Part shown: piece by piece, positions 36,131 through 44,829 of the stretch
Layout of the letters: the number at the start of each line of letters is the position of its first letter
Numbering within the stretch: the stretch's first letter is position 1
NCBI GenBank assembly: GCA_012964435.1
Contig: DTTX01000025.1
Location: 1-51,635, forward strand
Origin: Mesonia sp.
Lineage (GTDB): Bacteria > Bacteroidota > Bacteroidia > Flavobacteriales > Flavobacteriaceae
Direction of reading: 5' to 3'
DNA: 51,635 bases
The notes under the pieces: model-generated
The model's database searches: none
The model's input: the letters and a program-made list of their open reading frames with translations, nothing else
Told to the model about the DNA's origin: nothing
Translations under genes and position numbers: made by a program

Positions 36131-36819
36131 AAAGAAAATATTCTTATATAGGACTAGCAGTAATAATTTTAATTTTCGGAGTTATTGTGATTCCGAAAAT
36201 CGTAAAGCGAAGTGCTAATAACCAAGTAGTGAAAAACGATAGGTTAAACAATAACATAGATGCTAATAATGGTGAGCTGGCCTACATTGTTTTAGACGGT
36301 GAAAAAGCGAAAGTCCCTAATTTTAAATTTGTAGATCAAGAAGGAGATTCTATTTCTAATCAAGACTATAAAGGTAAGGTGTATGTGGTCGATTTCTTTT
36401 TTACGACTTGTCCTACCATTTGTCCTAAAATGACAGAGAATATGATGCGTTTACAAAAAAAGTTTCGGGCGAATCCTAATTTTGCGATTGCATCTTTCAG
36501 TATAAATCCGGAAAATGATTCACCAGAAGTTTTAAAAGAATACGCAAATAGTTACGGTGTAAAAAATCCTAATTGGCATTTTCTAACAGGCGATCGAGAT
36601 AAAATTTATGAGTTAGCAAATGAAGGCTTTAATCTTTATGTTGAAGAAAATAGTGCTGTAAAAGGTAATTTTCAGCATTCAGGCTATTTTGCTTTAGTAG
36701 ATCAAGAAGGTTATCTAAGGTCGAGGTTAGATCAATTTGGTAATCCTGTTATCGCCTACAATGGTTTAGAAGATGACGATCTAAAAATGTTAAAAGAAGA
36801 TATTAATCAATTATTATAA
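36127..36819 (+). CDS. SCO1/SenC-family copper chaperone for cytochrome oxidase
   Basis: SCO proteins deliver copper to, or reduce the cysteines of, the CuA site in oxidase subunit II. The 230 residues have an N-terminal membrane anchor (7-23), then a thioredoxin-like periplasmic domain with the copper motif TTCPTICPKM (Cys95, Cys99) and the third ligand His184 in NFQHSGYFAL. All three copper ligands are therefore present. The start is GTG 36127, overlapping the previous stop. The DUF420 gene follows after one base. The context (oxidase subunits upstream, DUF420 downstream) supports a role in assembling the CtaC/CtaD oxidase. Confidence 0.93.
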   Translation: MKRKYSYIGLAVIILIFGVIVIPKIVKRSANNQVVKNDRLNNNIDANNGELAYIVLDGEKAKVPNFKFVDQEGDSISNQDYKGKVYVVDFFFTTCPTICPKMTENMMRLQKKFRANPNFAIASFSINPENDSPEVLKEYANSYGVKNPNWHFLTGDRDKIYELANEGFNLYVEENSAVKGNFQHSGYFALVDQEGYLRSRLDQFGNPVIAYNGLEDDDLKMLKEDINQLL

Positions 36820-36820
36820 A

Positions 36821-37354
36821 ATGGCTGAAGTAAAGAAAGACAAAGTAGCAATACCGGTAATCATCATTTTATCGGTTTTAGTGCCTTTAATTGTTTTAGT
36901 TTTAATGAATTTACCGGAGCGGTACAATTTTTTAGGAGTTCAAGTAGGAGCTTTCCCCTTATTTCATGCCATATTAAATGGGCTAACAGCCATTTTACTA
37001 ATGTTGGGATTCTTTTACATTAGATCAGGAAATATGATCAAGCATAGAAATGTAATGATTTCTGCATTTGGATTATCGGCAATTTTCTTAATAAGTTACG
37101 TGATCTCTAAAATTAGTAACGATCCTGTTCCTTTTGGCGGAGAAGGTTTTTTAAGACCTATTTACTTTTTTATTTTAATTAGTCATATTGCTCTCTCTGC
37201 GATTATCGTTCCTTTAGTTTTATTCACGATGTATCGAGGTTTGACTAAAGAATATGCGAAGCATAAGAAAATTGCTCGTTGGACGTTCCCAATATGGTTA
37301 TATGTAGCCATTACCGGTGTGCTCGTGTATTTATTTATGATTCCGTATTACTAA
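36821..37354 (+). CDS. DUF420 membrane protein, probable oxidase assembly factor (CtaM/YozB-like)
   Basis: A 177-residue protein with five hydrophobic helices and His residues placed at helix ends (PLFHAILN, KHRNVMI, LISHIALS), the pattern of the DUF420 family. The Bacillus subtilis member YozB (CtaM) is needed to make active haem A-containing oxidase, so an oxidase assembly role is likely by family and by neighbourhood: it starts one base after the SCO gene and lies downstream of subunits III and IV. Whether it acts on haem or copper insertion cannot be decided. It resides in the inner membrane. Confidence 0.85.
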   Translation: MAEVKKDKVAIPVIIILSVLVPLIVLVLMNLPERYNFLGVQVGAFPLFHAILNGLTAILLMLGFFYIRSGNMIKHRNVMISAFGLSAIFLISYVISKISNDPVPFGGEGFLRPIYFFILISHIALSAIIVPLVLFTMYRGLTKEYAKHKKIARWTFPIWLYVAITGVLVYLFMIPYY

Positions 37355-37364
37355 AATTTTGTAG

Positions 37365-37595
37365 ATGAAGTCATTTCAGAAATTATCAGTATTCATTTTA
37401 ATCTTGTTGTTTTCGCAACTAAGTTCTGCGCAATGTGCAATGTGTCGTGCTGTTTTAGAAAGTGAGGCCGATGGTGGTGCTGCAGAAGCAATTAATGATG
37501 GTATAGTTTATTTAATGGTTTGGCCATATATCTTAATTGGGACAGTTGGTTTTGTAATTTATCGAATGATGAAAAAAACATCGAATTCTAATTAA
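37365..37595 (+). CDS. Small secreted/membrane CxxC protein of unknown function
   Basis: A 76-residue protein I cannot assign to a named family. Residues 1-22 form a signal peptide ending SSAQ; the mature protein then begins CAMCRAVLESEADGG, i.e. a CxxC motif at the extreme N-terminus, followed by one hydrophobic helix (YLMVWPYILIGTVGFVIY) and a Lys-rich cytoplasmic end. The topology puts the Cys pair just outside the inner membrane, suited to binding copper or doing disulfide exchange. It is 10 bases after the DUF420 gene, at the end of the SCO cluster, so a role in oxidase metallation is a reasonable guess and no more. A palindrome overlaps its stop codon. Confidence 0.82.
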   Translation: MKSFQKLSVFILILLFSQLSSAQCAMCRAVLESEADGGAAEAINDGIVYLMVWPYILIGTVGFVIYRMMKKTSNSN

Positions 37596-37613
37596 ATGTT
37601 AATTTTAACATTT
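37594..37613. other. 20-base perfect palindrome between the SCO cluster and the exporter operon
   Basis: AAATGTTAA, TT, TTAACATTT: two 9-base arms around two T. It begins within the stop codon of the CxxC protein gene and could be a weak terminator (no T run follows) or an operator for the exporter operon starting at 37685. TAACGAT is repeated directly just downstream. Confidence 0.5.
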
Positions 37614-37684
37614 AACGATGTAACGATAAGCAATTTCTATAGTCATATGTGTAAATACTTCTCTTAAGAAGAAATTACAGACTT

Positions 37685-38386
37685 ATGATTGAAATTAAAG
37701 ACCTTCACAAATCTTATAAAACCGGAGCAAGCTCGCTTCACGTTCTAAAAGGAATTAACTTTAGTGTAAAAGAAGGCGAGTTGGTTTCTATTATGGGTTC
37801 TTCAGGTTCCGGTAAATCTACTTTATTAAATATCTTAGGAATGCTAGATGAAGCCGATACTGGTTCTTACACTTTAGATAATTTCCCTATTAAAAACTTA
37901 AATGAAAAAGTAGCCGCAAAATACCGTAATAAGTTTTTGGGATTCATTTTTCAATCATTCAATCTTATAAATTATAAATCTGCATTAGATAACGTTGCGC
38001 TTCCATTATATTATCAAGGTGTTGGTAGAAAAGAACGTATGGATAAATCTTTTGCCTATTTAGAAAAAGTAGGCTTAGCAGACTGGGCGCATCACCTGCC
38101 TAACGAACTTTCGGGTGGACAAAAACAGCGTGTTGCGATTGCCAGAGCATTAGCGAGTGACCCTAAAGTTTTATTAGCAGATGAACCAACGGGAGCTTTA
38201 GATACCAAAACTTCTTATGAAGTGATGGATTTAATACAAGGTATTAATGATGAGGGGAAAACCATTTTAGTGGTTACTCATGAAGATGATATTGCTCATA
38301 TGACCAAGCGTATTGTGAATTTAAAAGATGGAGTGATCATCGATGACTCTAAAGTAAACCAAGTTAGAGCCATAGAAAATGTTTAG
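37685..38386 (+). CDS. ABC exporter ATP-binding protein (MacB/LolD type)
   Basis: A 233-residue ATPase of the MacB/LolD/FtsE class. Motifs: Walker [10 protein letters not shown] (38-46), the Q-loop in [12 protein letters not shown], signature [15 protein letters not shown], Walker [13 protein letters not shown] and H-loop VVTHE. This class powers conformational (mechanotransmission) transporters rather than classical channels. It overlaps the first permease gene by 8 bases. Since it is the only ATPase in the cluster, it should serve both permeases that follow. Confidence 0.95.
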   Translation: MIEIKDLHKSYKTGASSLHVLKGINFSVKEGELVSIMGSSGSGKSTLLNILGMLDEADTGSYTLDNFPIKNLNEKVAAKYRNKFLGFIFQSFNLINYKSALDNVALPLYYQGVGRKERMDKSFAYLEKVGLADWAHHLPNELSGGQKQRVAIARALASDPKVLLADEPTGALDTKTSYEVMDLIQGINDEGKTILVVTHEDDIAHMTKRIVNLKDGVIIDDSKVNQVRAIENV

Positions 38387-39626
38387 TCTAGAGCGCTGGG
38401 AAGAAATATTCGACACGATTAGAAAAAACAAGTTAAGAACTTTCTTAACCAGTATTTCTGTAGCCTCAGGTATTTTTATTTTGGTAATACTTCTAGGGGT
38501 AAGTACGGGAATGCAAAACGGAGTTCAAAATCAGTTTCAGCGTGATGCAGCTAACCGAATTTCAGTTTGGACCGGTGTGACTTCAGTAGAATATAAAGGT
38601 TTAAATCCCGGAAGAAGAATTCAGCTTAAAAATAAAGATTACACGCTTGCCGATAGAAAATATCAGGATCAATTAGAATATAAGTCAGCTTTATATAGAA
38701 TTTGGGGTGGTTTAGTAAATTATAAAAACGAATCGGGAAATTATCGTGTTGAAGGTGTACTGCCGGATTATCAATTTCTAGAAAGTGCCACTTTAACTGA
38801 TGGACGTTTTATTAATTATTCCGATAATGATGAGTTTAGAAAAGTTGCCGTGATCGGTAATAAAGTGTATAACGACCTTTTTAAAGATAAAAAATCTGCG
38901 ATCAATAAATTTATAGAGATTCGCGGGGTGCTTTTTAAAGTAGTTGGTGTTTATACAGATCCGGGAGGAGAGCGAGAAGAAGCTCGTGTGTTTGTTCCTT
39001 TAAAAACCTCTCAAAAAGTTTTTGGTGCAGGTGAAGACTTAGGAGGCTTGGCGTTTACACTTCCGCAAGAAGATAATTTTGAACAAGCCGTGAAAACTTC
39101 TCAGGCGTTTACCGCAAAACTAGCCAAACAATTAAAAGAATCTCATACCATTGCTCCGGAAGATGAAAGTGCAATAAGAATTAGCAATTCATTAGAAAAT
39201 ATGAAGAATGTTTACGATATGATGCGTAACATTCGATTATTCTTTTGGTTTGTGGGGATTGCTACGATCTTAGCAGGAGTTGTTGGAGTGAGTAATATTA
39301 TGCTTATTATCGTAAAAGAACGTACCAAAGAAATAGGAATAAGAAAAGCACTTGGGGCACAGCCCCTAGCGGTCATCGGGATGATTTTACATGAATCTGT
39401 TTTTGTAACCACAATTGCAGGATTTTTAGGTTTACTCTTTGGGATGGTGCTTTTAGAATTTATTGGCCCGATGGTAGAGACAGAATTTATTAGCAACCCC
39501 ACAGTAAACTTTCAAGTCGCGATCACAACGGTAGTGATCTTAATAATTGCGGGAGCTATTGCCGGCTTCTTCCCGGCTTGGAAAGCCGCCAGAATCAAAC
39601 CAATTGTAGCACTAAGAGACGAGTAA
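38379..39626 (+). CDS. MacB-like ABC permease (first copy)
   Basis: A 415-residue permease with the MacB/FtsX layout: one helix near the N-terminus (TSISVASGIFILVILLGVS), a large periplasmic domain (~60-280), and three C-terminal helices with the linking motif KERTKEIGIRKALGA, which is typical of FtsX domains. In canonical MacB the ATPase is fused to the N-terminus; here it is a separate protein. The end reads AARIKPIVALRDE, also family-typical. Only one base separates it from the second permease. The pair probably forms a heterodimer. Confidence 0.93.
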   Translation: MFSLERWEEIFDTIRKNKLRTFLTSISVASGIFILVILLGVSTGMQNGVQNQFQRDAANRISVWTGVTSVEYKGLNPGRRIQLKNKDYTLADRKYQDQLEYKSALYRIWGGLVNYKNESGNYRVEGVLPDYQFLESATLTDGRFINYSDNDEFRKVAVIGNKVYNDLFKDKKSAINKFIEIRGVLFKVVGVYTDPGGEREEARVFVPLKTSQKVFGAGEDLGGLAFTLPQEDNFEQAVKTSQAFTAKLAKQLKESHTIAPEDESAIRISNSLENMKNVYDMMRNIRLFFWFVGIATILAGVVGVSNIMLIIVKERTKEIGIRKALGAQPLAVIGMILHESVFVTTIAGFLGLLFGMVLLEFIGPMVETEFISNPTVNFQVAITTVVILIIAGAIAGFFPAWKAARIKPIVALRDE

Positions 39627-39627
39627 T

Positions 39628-40893
39628 ATGTTTAGTAGAGATAAATGGGATGAAATTTTAGAGTCGCTAAGCGCCAATTGGTTCAGAACCATTATGACTT
39701 CTTTTGGGGTACTTTGGGGTATTTTTATTTTGGTAATCCTCTTGGCAGCCGGTAAAGGCTTAGAAAACGGAATTAAACAAGGTTTTGGCGGTATGGCCAC
39801 CAATTCAATGTTTATGTGGTCGCAAGGTACTTCTAAATCTTATAAAGGAATGCCGAAAGGCAGGTACTACAACTTTAAAATTGGCGATGTTCAAGCAATT
39901 AAAGATAATGTAAACGGATTGCGTTTTGTTTCACCTAGAAATCAATTAGGAGGTTTTGGGGGTAGTAATAATGTAGTTAGAGGTTTAAAGTCTGGTGCAT
40001 TTAACGTTTATGGAGATTATCCTGAAATTATCGAACAGCAACCAATGAATATCACTTCCGGAAGATTTTTAAATCATAACGATCTAGAAGAAAAAAGAAA
40101 AGTCGCTGTGATCGGTGAGTCGGTTAAAAGCACAATGTATGATTATGATGAAGAAGTTTTAGGTTCATACATTAAGATTAACGGAGTTAATTTTCAAATT
40201 ATTGGCACATACACCAAAAAAGGTGGCGGCGGCGGAAACCCGGAAGAAGCTCAAAAAGAGATATTTGTGCCTTTTACAACCTTTTCTCAAGCATTTAATA
40301 TGGGTGAAGTAGTAGGTTGGATGGCTATTACAGCAGACGATAATAACTCTATTACCAGTTTAAAACAAGACGTGTTCAACGTAATTAGAAAACGCCACGA
40401 TATTCATCCTGAAGATGATCGAGCAATTGGTAATTTTGATCTATTTCAAGAGTTTAATAAAATTTCAGGGCTATTTCTAGCCTTAAATGGAGTCGCTTAT
40501 TTTGTAGGAGTTTTAGTCTTGCTTTCAGGAATTATAGGAATAAGTAATATTATGCTTATTGTAGTTAAAGAACGTACTAACGAAATAGGTGTAAGAAGAG
40601 CATTAGGCGCTACGCCGGCTTCGATTCGAGGTCAGATCTTGATGGAGTCGATCGTATTAACCATTATTTCCGGTATGGCGGGTATTGTGTTTGCTACTTT
40701 GGTATTATTAGGAGTAAATAGTTTGTTGGATTCTATGGACTCAGCAGAAATGATGTTTGTTAACCCGAGTGTAAATATTGGAGTGATCATTATCGCATTA
40801 TTAATTTTAGTGATTTCAGGTTTGTTGGCGGGATTAATTCCTGCGCAAAATGCTATTAGAATTAAACCTGTAGATGCTTTAAGAACAGAATAA
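39628..40893 (+). CDS. MacB-like ABC permease (second copy)
   Basis: A 421-residue paralogue of the preceding permease, with the same one-plus-three helix layout, KERTNEIGVRRALGA and the same type of ending (AIRIKPVDALRTE). The periplasmic domain differs and contains a Gly run (KKGGGGGNPEEA). The first residues (MFSRDKWDEILESLSANWFR) parallel those of the first copy ([20 protein letters not shown]), showing tandem duplication followed by divergence. It follows the first permease after a single base and precedes the adaptor gene by 32 bases. Confidence 0.93.
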   Translation: MFSRDKWDEILESLSANWFRTIMTSFGVLWGIFILVILLAAGKGLENGIKQGFGGMATNSMFMWSQGTSKSYKGMPKGRYYNFKIGDVQAIKDNVNGLRFVSPRNQLGGFGGSNNVVRGLKSGAFNVYGDYPEIIEQQPMNITSGRFLNHNDLEEKRKVAVIGESVKSTMYDYDEEVLGSYIKINGVNFQIIGTYTKKGGGGGNPEEAQKEIFVPFTTFSQAFNMGEVVGWMAITADDNNSITSLKQDVFNVIRKRHDIHPEDDRAIGNFDLFQEFNKISGLFLALNGVAYFVGVLVLLSGIIGISNIMLIVVKERTNEIGVRRALGATPASIRGQILMESIVLTIISGMAGIVFATLVLLGVNSLLDSMDSAEMMFVNPSVNIGVIIIALLILVISGLLAGLIPAQNAIRIKPVDALRTE

Positions 40894-40925
40894 ATAAATA
40901 GAAAATAAAATCAATCAAAATAGAA

Positions 40926-42041
40926 ATGAAAAGAGTTTTTACCGTAATCATCTTACTTGTTATCGTTATAGGTTTTGGATGGGCTTTAATTTATGTCTAT
41001 CAAAAAAATCAAGAAGATCCTGTAGTTTATAAAACTGAAAAACCAAGTACACAAACTATCGTAAAGCAAACAGTTGCCACCGGTAGTATTGTACCAAAAG
41101 AAGAAATTCTTATTAAACCGAACATCTCGGGGATTATCGATGAGATCTATATCGAGGCCGGAGATCAAATAAAAGTAAACGACCTTATTGCTCAATTAAA
41201 AGTAGTGCCAAACGTGTCGAACTTGGCGAGTAGTAAAAACCAGATCACTTCAGCAAAAATCGCTTTAGACAATCAAACAAAACAATACAATCGACAAAAA
41301 GAGTTGTTTGATAAAGGGGTGATTTCTGCTAATGAATATGACCAAGCAGAAGTAGCTTATCAACAAGCGCAACAAACTTACGATGCTGCAAAGCAAACTT
41401 ACGAGATCGTAAAGACAGGAACTGCAAGTGGCGTAGGTACTGCGGCAAATACTCAAATTAGAGCAACTATTTCTGGGATGGTTTTAGACGTTCCGGTAAA
41501 AGTTGGTAACCAAGTTATTGAAGCAAATAATTTTAACGAAGGTACAACCATTGCTACGCTTGCGAATACAGATAAAATGATTTTTGAAGGAAAAGTAGAT
41601 GAGTCTGAAGTAGGTAAAATTAAAGAAGACCTTCCGTTAGAGATTACTATCGGTGCTATCGAAGATCAAAAATTCGATGCGGTTTTAGATTACATTGCCC
41701 CAAAAGGTATCGATGAGAACGGAGCTATTCAATTTGAAATTGAAGGAACTCTTAAAAATAGAGATAGTGTATTTATTCGATCAGGTTTAAGTGCAAATGC
41801 GTCTATTATTCTAGATAAAGTTGAAGATGTTTTAGCGGTAAAAGAATCTTTACTTCAGTTCGATGCAAAAACTCAAGATCCTTATGTTGAAGTGAAAACC
41901 GGAGAGCAGGAGTTCGAAAGAAGAGATGTTGAACTTGGTTTAAGTGACGGTATTTATGTTGAAATTAAAAGCGGAATTTCTAAAGACGATGAAATTAAGA
42001 TCTGGAACGAGGTGAAACCGGCTCAAAGTTTTGGTAATTAA
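40926..42041 (+). CDS. Periplasmic adaptor (MacA/HlyD family), first copy
   Basis: A 371-residue membrane-fusion protein. It has an N-terminal membrane anchor (about residues 4-24), a lipoyl half-motif (TGSIVPKEEILIKPNISG), a helical hairpin of moderate length (~95-160, Gln/Lys/Ala-rich, probably coiled coil), the second lipoyl half (IRATISGMVLDVPVKVGNQV) and beta-barrel domains. Such adaptors connect the inner-membrane permease to a TolC-type channel. It precedes the TolC-like gene by 62 bases. A second adaptor follows that gene. Confidence 0.92.
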   Translation: MKRVFTVIILLVIVIGFGWALIYVYQKNQEDPVVYKTEKPSTQTIVKQTVATGSIVPKEEILIKPNISGIIDEIYIEAGDQIKVNDLIAQLKVVPNVSNLASSKNQITSAKIALDNQTKQYNRQKELFDKGVISANEYDQAEVAYQQAQQTYDAAKQTYEIVKTGTASGVGTAANTQIRATISGMVLDVPVKVGNQVIEANNFNEGTTIATLANTDKMIFEGKVDESEVGKIKEDLPLEITIGAIEDQKFDAVLDYIAPKGIDENGAIQFEIEGTLKNRDSVFIRSGLSANASIILDKVEDVLAVKESLLQFDAKTQDPYVEVKTGEQEFERRDVELGLSDGIYVEIKSGISKDDEIKIWNEVKPAQSFGN

Positions 42042-42103
42042 TTTTAAATACTTGTAACAAAATAAATTAGAATAGACTTACTAATTAGAAATCCATCAAT
42101 CAG

Positions 42104-43552
42104 ATGAAAAAAATAACGATCATAGCTGCATTTTTAGGTTTAGTTTTTTCTGCCTCTGCACAAGAAGGAAAAAAATGGACACTAAGAGAATGTGTAGAAT
42201 ATGCATTAGAAAATAATATTTCAGTAAAGCAATCTGAGTTAGATATCCAAGCTGCAGAAATCGATAAATCTGATGCAATTGGTAATTACCTTCCTAGCAT
42301 TAACGGACAAGTTTCTAACTCTTGGAATACAGGTTTAACTCAAAACGTTACTACCGGTGTTTTACAGAACCAAACTACCAGAAACCTTTCTGCAGGAGTA
42401 ACTGCTAGTGTTAATGTGTTTAATGGGTTAAGAAATTTACGTCAGTATCAACGGGCAAAACTCTCTAGATTAGCTGCAATATATTCGTTAGAGCAAATGG
42501 AAAATGATATTTCTTTATTTGTGGCTAATAGTTATTTAGAAGTATTGGTAAATAAAGAAGTTTTAAAAGTTCTTCAAGAGCAAAATAAATTAACACAAGA
42601 GCAGTACCAAAGAACTCAAGATTTAGTAGATGCCGGTACTTTACCACAAGGTGATTTGTTAGAGATCAAGGCTACTAATGCAGATGAACAACAACAAATT
42701 ATTGTTGCGCAAAACAACGTTCGTATTGCTTTAATAAGTTTAGCGCAAACATTGTTAATTAAAGACTACGAAAATTTTAATATTGTAGATGAAGCTTACG
42801 ATGTGCCAATCGCAGATATTTTAGATAAAGATCCTAAAGAAATAATAGAGAATGCTAAAAAGAACAGATTTGAAATTAAACTTGCAGAACAAAATGTAGA
42901 GTTAGCAGAAAAAGACGTTCAAATCGCAAAATCTGCTTACGCACCATCTCTAAGCGCATTTTTTAATTATAACACTCGTGAGTCTGGAGCAAACAGAATA
43001 AGTCAATTTACAAGTATCGATCAAGATAATCCAACAGTAGTAATTGGTCAAGTAGAAGGTACCGGGCAAAATGTAGTATCAGATAATTATACTTCTTCTT
43101 TTGTGACTTTACCACCAAGACCTTTTATCGATCAGTTATGGTTAAATGATGGTATTTCTTATGGGTTACAATTAAACGTACCTATTCTAAATGGCTTTCA
43201 AACAAGAAATTCTGTAAAAAGAAATGAGATCAATGTAAAGCGAGCAGAATATCAATTGGAGCAAACAAAATTAGACTTAGAGTCTAATATTTACCAAGCT
43301 TATGTAGATGCACAAGGTTCTGCTAAAGCTTATGACGCTGCTCAAACCTCTGTAGAATCTCAAGAGCAAGCATACGATTATGCGCAAGAAAGATACGATG
43401 TAGGTTTAACTAATGCATTCGATTTTAGTCAGTCAAAATTTAGATTATCTAACGCTCAAAGTCAGCTAATTCAGGCGAAATACAATTATATTTTTAAATT
43501 GAAAGTTTTAGAATTATATTTTGGTATAGATCCAGAAGATATTAAGTTGTAA
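42104..43552 (+). CDS. TolC-family outer-membrane efflux protein
   Basis: A 482-residue TolC-type outer-membrane factor: signal peptide MKKITIIAAF...ASAQ, then the family opening WTLRECVEYALENNISVKQSELD, two long helical repeats (~60-240 and ~290-470) rich in Gln, Ala and Glu, and the closing segment YNYIFKLKVLELYFG. A trimer of this protein forms the outer-membrane and periplasmic duct. It is sandwiched between two adaptor genes, with 3 bases before the second. The substrate of the pump is unknown. Confidence 0.94.
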   Translation: MKKITIIAAFLGLVFSASAQEGKKWTLRECVEYALENNISVKQSELDIQAAEIDKSDAIGNYLPSINGQVSNSWNTGLTQNVTTGVLQNQTTRNLSAGVTASVNVFNGLRNLRQYQRAKLSRLAAIYSLEQMENDISLFVANSYLEVLVNKEVLKVLQEQNKLTQEQYQRTQDLVDAGTLPQGDLLEIKATNADEQQQIIVAQNNVRIALISLAQTLLIKDYENFNIVDEAYDVPIADILDKDPKEIIENAKKNRFEIKLAEQNVELAEKDVQIAKSAYAPSLSAFFNYNTRESGANRISQFTSIDQDNPTVVIGQVEGTGQNVVSDNYTSSFVTLPPRPFIDQLWLNDGISYGLQLNVPILNGFQTRNSVKRNEINVKRAEYQLEQTKLDLESNIYQAYVDAQGSAKAYDAAQTSVESQEQAYDYAQERYDVGLTNAFDFSQSKFRLSNAQSQLIQAKYNYIFKLKVLELYFGIDPEDIKL

Positions 43553-43555
43553 ATC

Positions 43556-44827
43556 ATGAAAAAGAAAACACTTCTTATAATTTTAATCATAGCAGTAGTT
43601 CTTATTGCAGCTATGGTAATAGGAAAAAAATCTGGTGCTTTTGGTAAAACGGGCAACTTCAAGAAGGTTGAGACCGCTACCATTGAAAAGTTAGATATCA
43701 CAGAAACTGTATCTGCAACCGGTAAAATTCAACCTCAAGTAGAAGTAAAGCTATCTTCAGAAGTTTCAGGAGAAATTATCGAACTTCCTATTGTTGAAGG
43801 TCAAGAAGTGAAAAAGGGAGATTTATTGGTGAAGATCAACCCCGACCTTTACCAGTCGAGCTTACAACGTTCGCAGGCAAGCTACCAAAACATTAAAGCG
43901 AGTTTAGCGCAAACGGAAGCCTCTTTAAAGCAAGCCAAAGCCAATTACGATCGTAATAAAACTTTATTTGATAAGGGAGTGATCTCTAAATCTGAGTGGG
44001 ATAATATTGTTTCTCAATACGAAGTAGCGCAAGCTAATAAGCAATCGGCGTTTTATAACGTACAAAGTGCTGCAGCAACAGTAAACGAAGCGCAAGATAA
44101 TTTAGGCAGAACTACCATTTATGCACCAATGAGTGGTACTATCTCTAAATTAGATGCAGAGTTAGGAGAGCGAGTAGTGGGGACGCAACAAATGGCCGGT
44201 ACCGAAATTTTAAGAGTAGCCAATCTAGGTGAAATGGAAGTTGAGGTTGAAGTAAACGAAAATGATATTGTAAAAGTAGCTGTGGGAGATTCTGCTATAG
44301 TTGAAGTAGATGCTTATTTAGGAAAAGAGTTTAGGGGTTTAGTCACCGAGATCTCTAATTCTGCCGCAGATGAATTAACTGCCGATCAGGTTACTAATTT
44401 TGATGTGAAAGTAAAAATTCTAGAAAGTTCTTACCAAGATCTAAAAAAGGGAAAGCCGGAAAATTATTATCCGTTTAGACCCGGTATGACGGCAACTGTA
44501 GATATAATTACCAACAAAAGAGAAAATATTATTGGCGTACCAATTAGTTCTATTGTTGTAAAAAGTGACACCACTTCAACAAAAAAAGTAGGTGCTGCAA
44601 TGAGTAAAAACTCAAGCGGAGAAACTTTTGAGTGCGTTTATGTAAAAGAAAACGGTAAAGCGAAATTAAAGGTTGTAGAAACAGGTATTCAAGACGATAC
44701 CAATATCGAGATCACTTCCGGTTTAGAAGAAGGAGTAGAAGTTATTACAGGTCCTTATAATATGGTAACAAAACTACTAAAACCCGGGGATCAAGTAGAA
44801 ATTCAAGGTTCAACAGAAAAAGAATAA
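43556..44827 (+). CDS. Periplasmic adaptor (MacA/HlyD family), second copy
   Basis: A 423-residue adaptor with an N-terminal anchor (about residues 5-20), lipoyl halves (ETVSATGKIQPQVEVKLSSE and MSGTISKLDAELGERVVG), a helical hairpin (~100-190, QASYQNIKASLAQTEASLKQ) and a longer C-terminal beta domain (GVPISSIVVK; GLEEGVEVITGPYNMV) that fits MacA better than the first copy does. It starts 3 bases after the TolC gene and ends 2 bases before tsaB. Two adaptors with one outer-membrane factor suggest either a mixed adaptor ring or alternative complexes. Confidence 0.93.
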   Translation: MKKKTLLIILIIAVVLIAAMVIGKKSGAFGKTGNFKKVETATIEKLDITETVSATGKIQPQVEVKLSSEVSGEIIELPIVEGQEVKKGDLLVKINPDLYQSSLQRSQASYQNIKASLAQTEASLKQAKANYDRNKTLFDKGVISKSEWDNIVSQYEVAQANKQSAFYNVQSAAATVNEAQDNLGRTTIYAPMSGTISKLDAELGERVVGTQQMAGTEILRVANLGEMEVEVEVNENDIVKVAVGDSAIVEVDAYLGKEFRGLVTEISNSAADELTADQVTNFDVKVKILESSYQDLKKGKPENYYPFRPGMTATVDIITNKRENIIGVPISSIVVKSDTTSTKKVGAAMSKNSSGETFECVYVKENGKAKLKVVETGIQDDTNIEITSGLEEGVEVITGPYNMVTKLLKPGDQVEIQGSTEKE

Positions 44828-44829
44828 TT

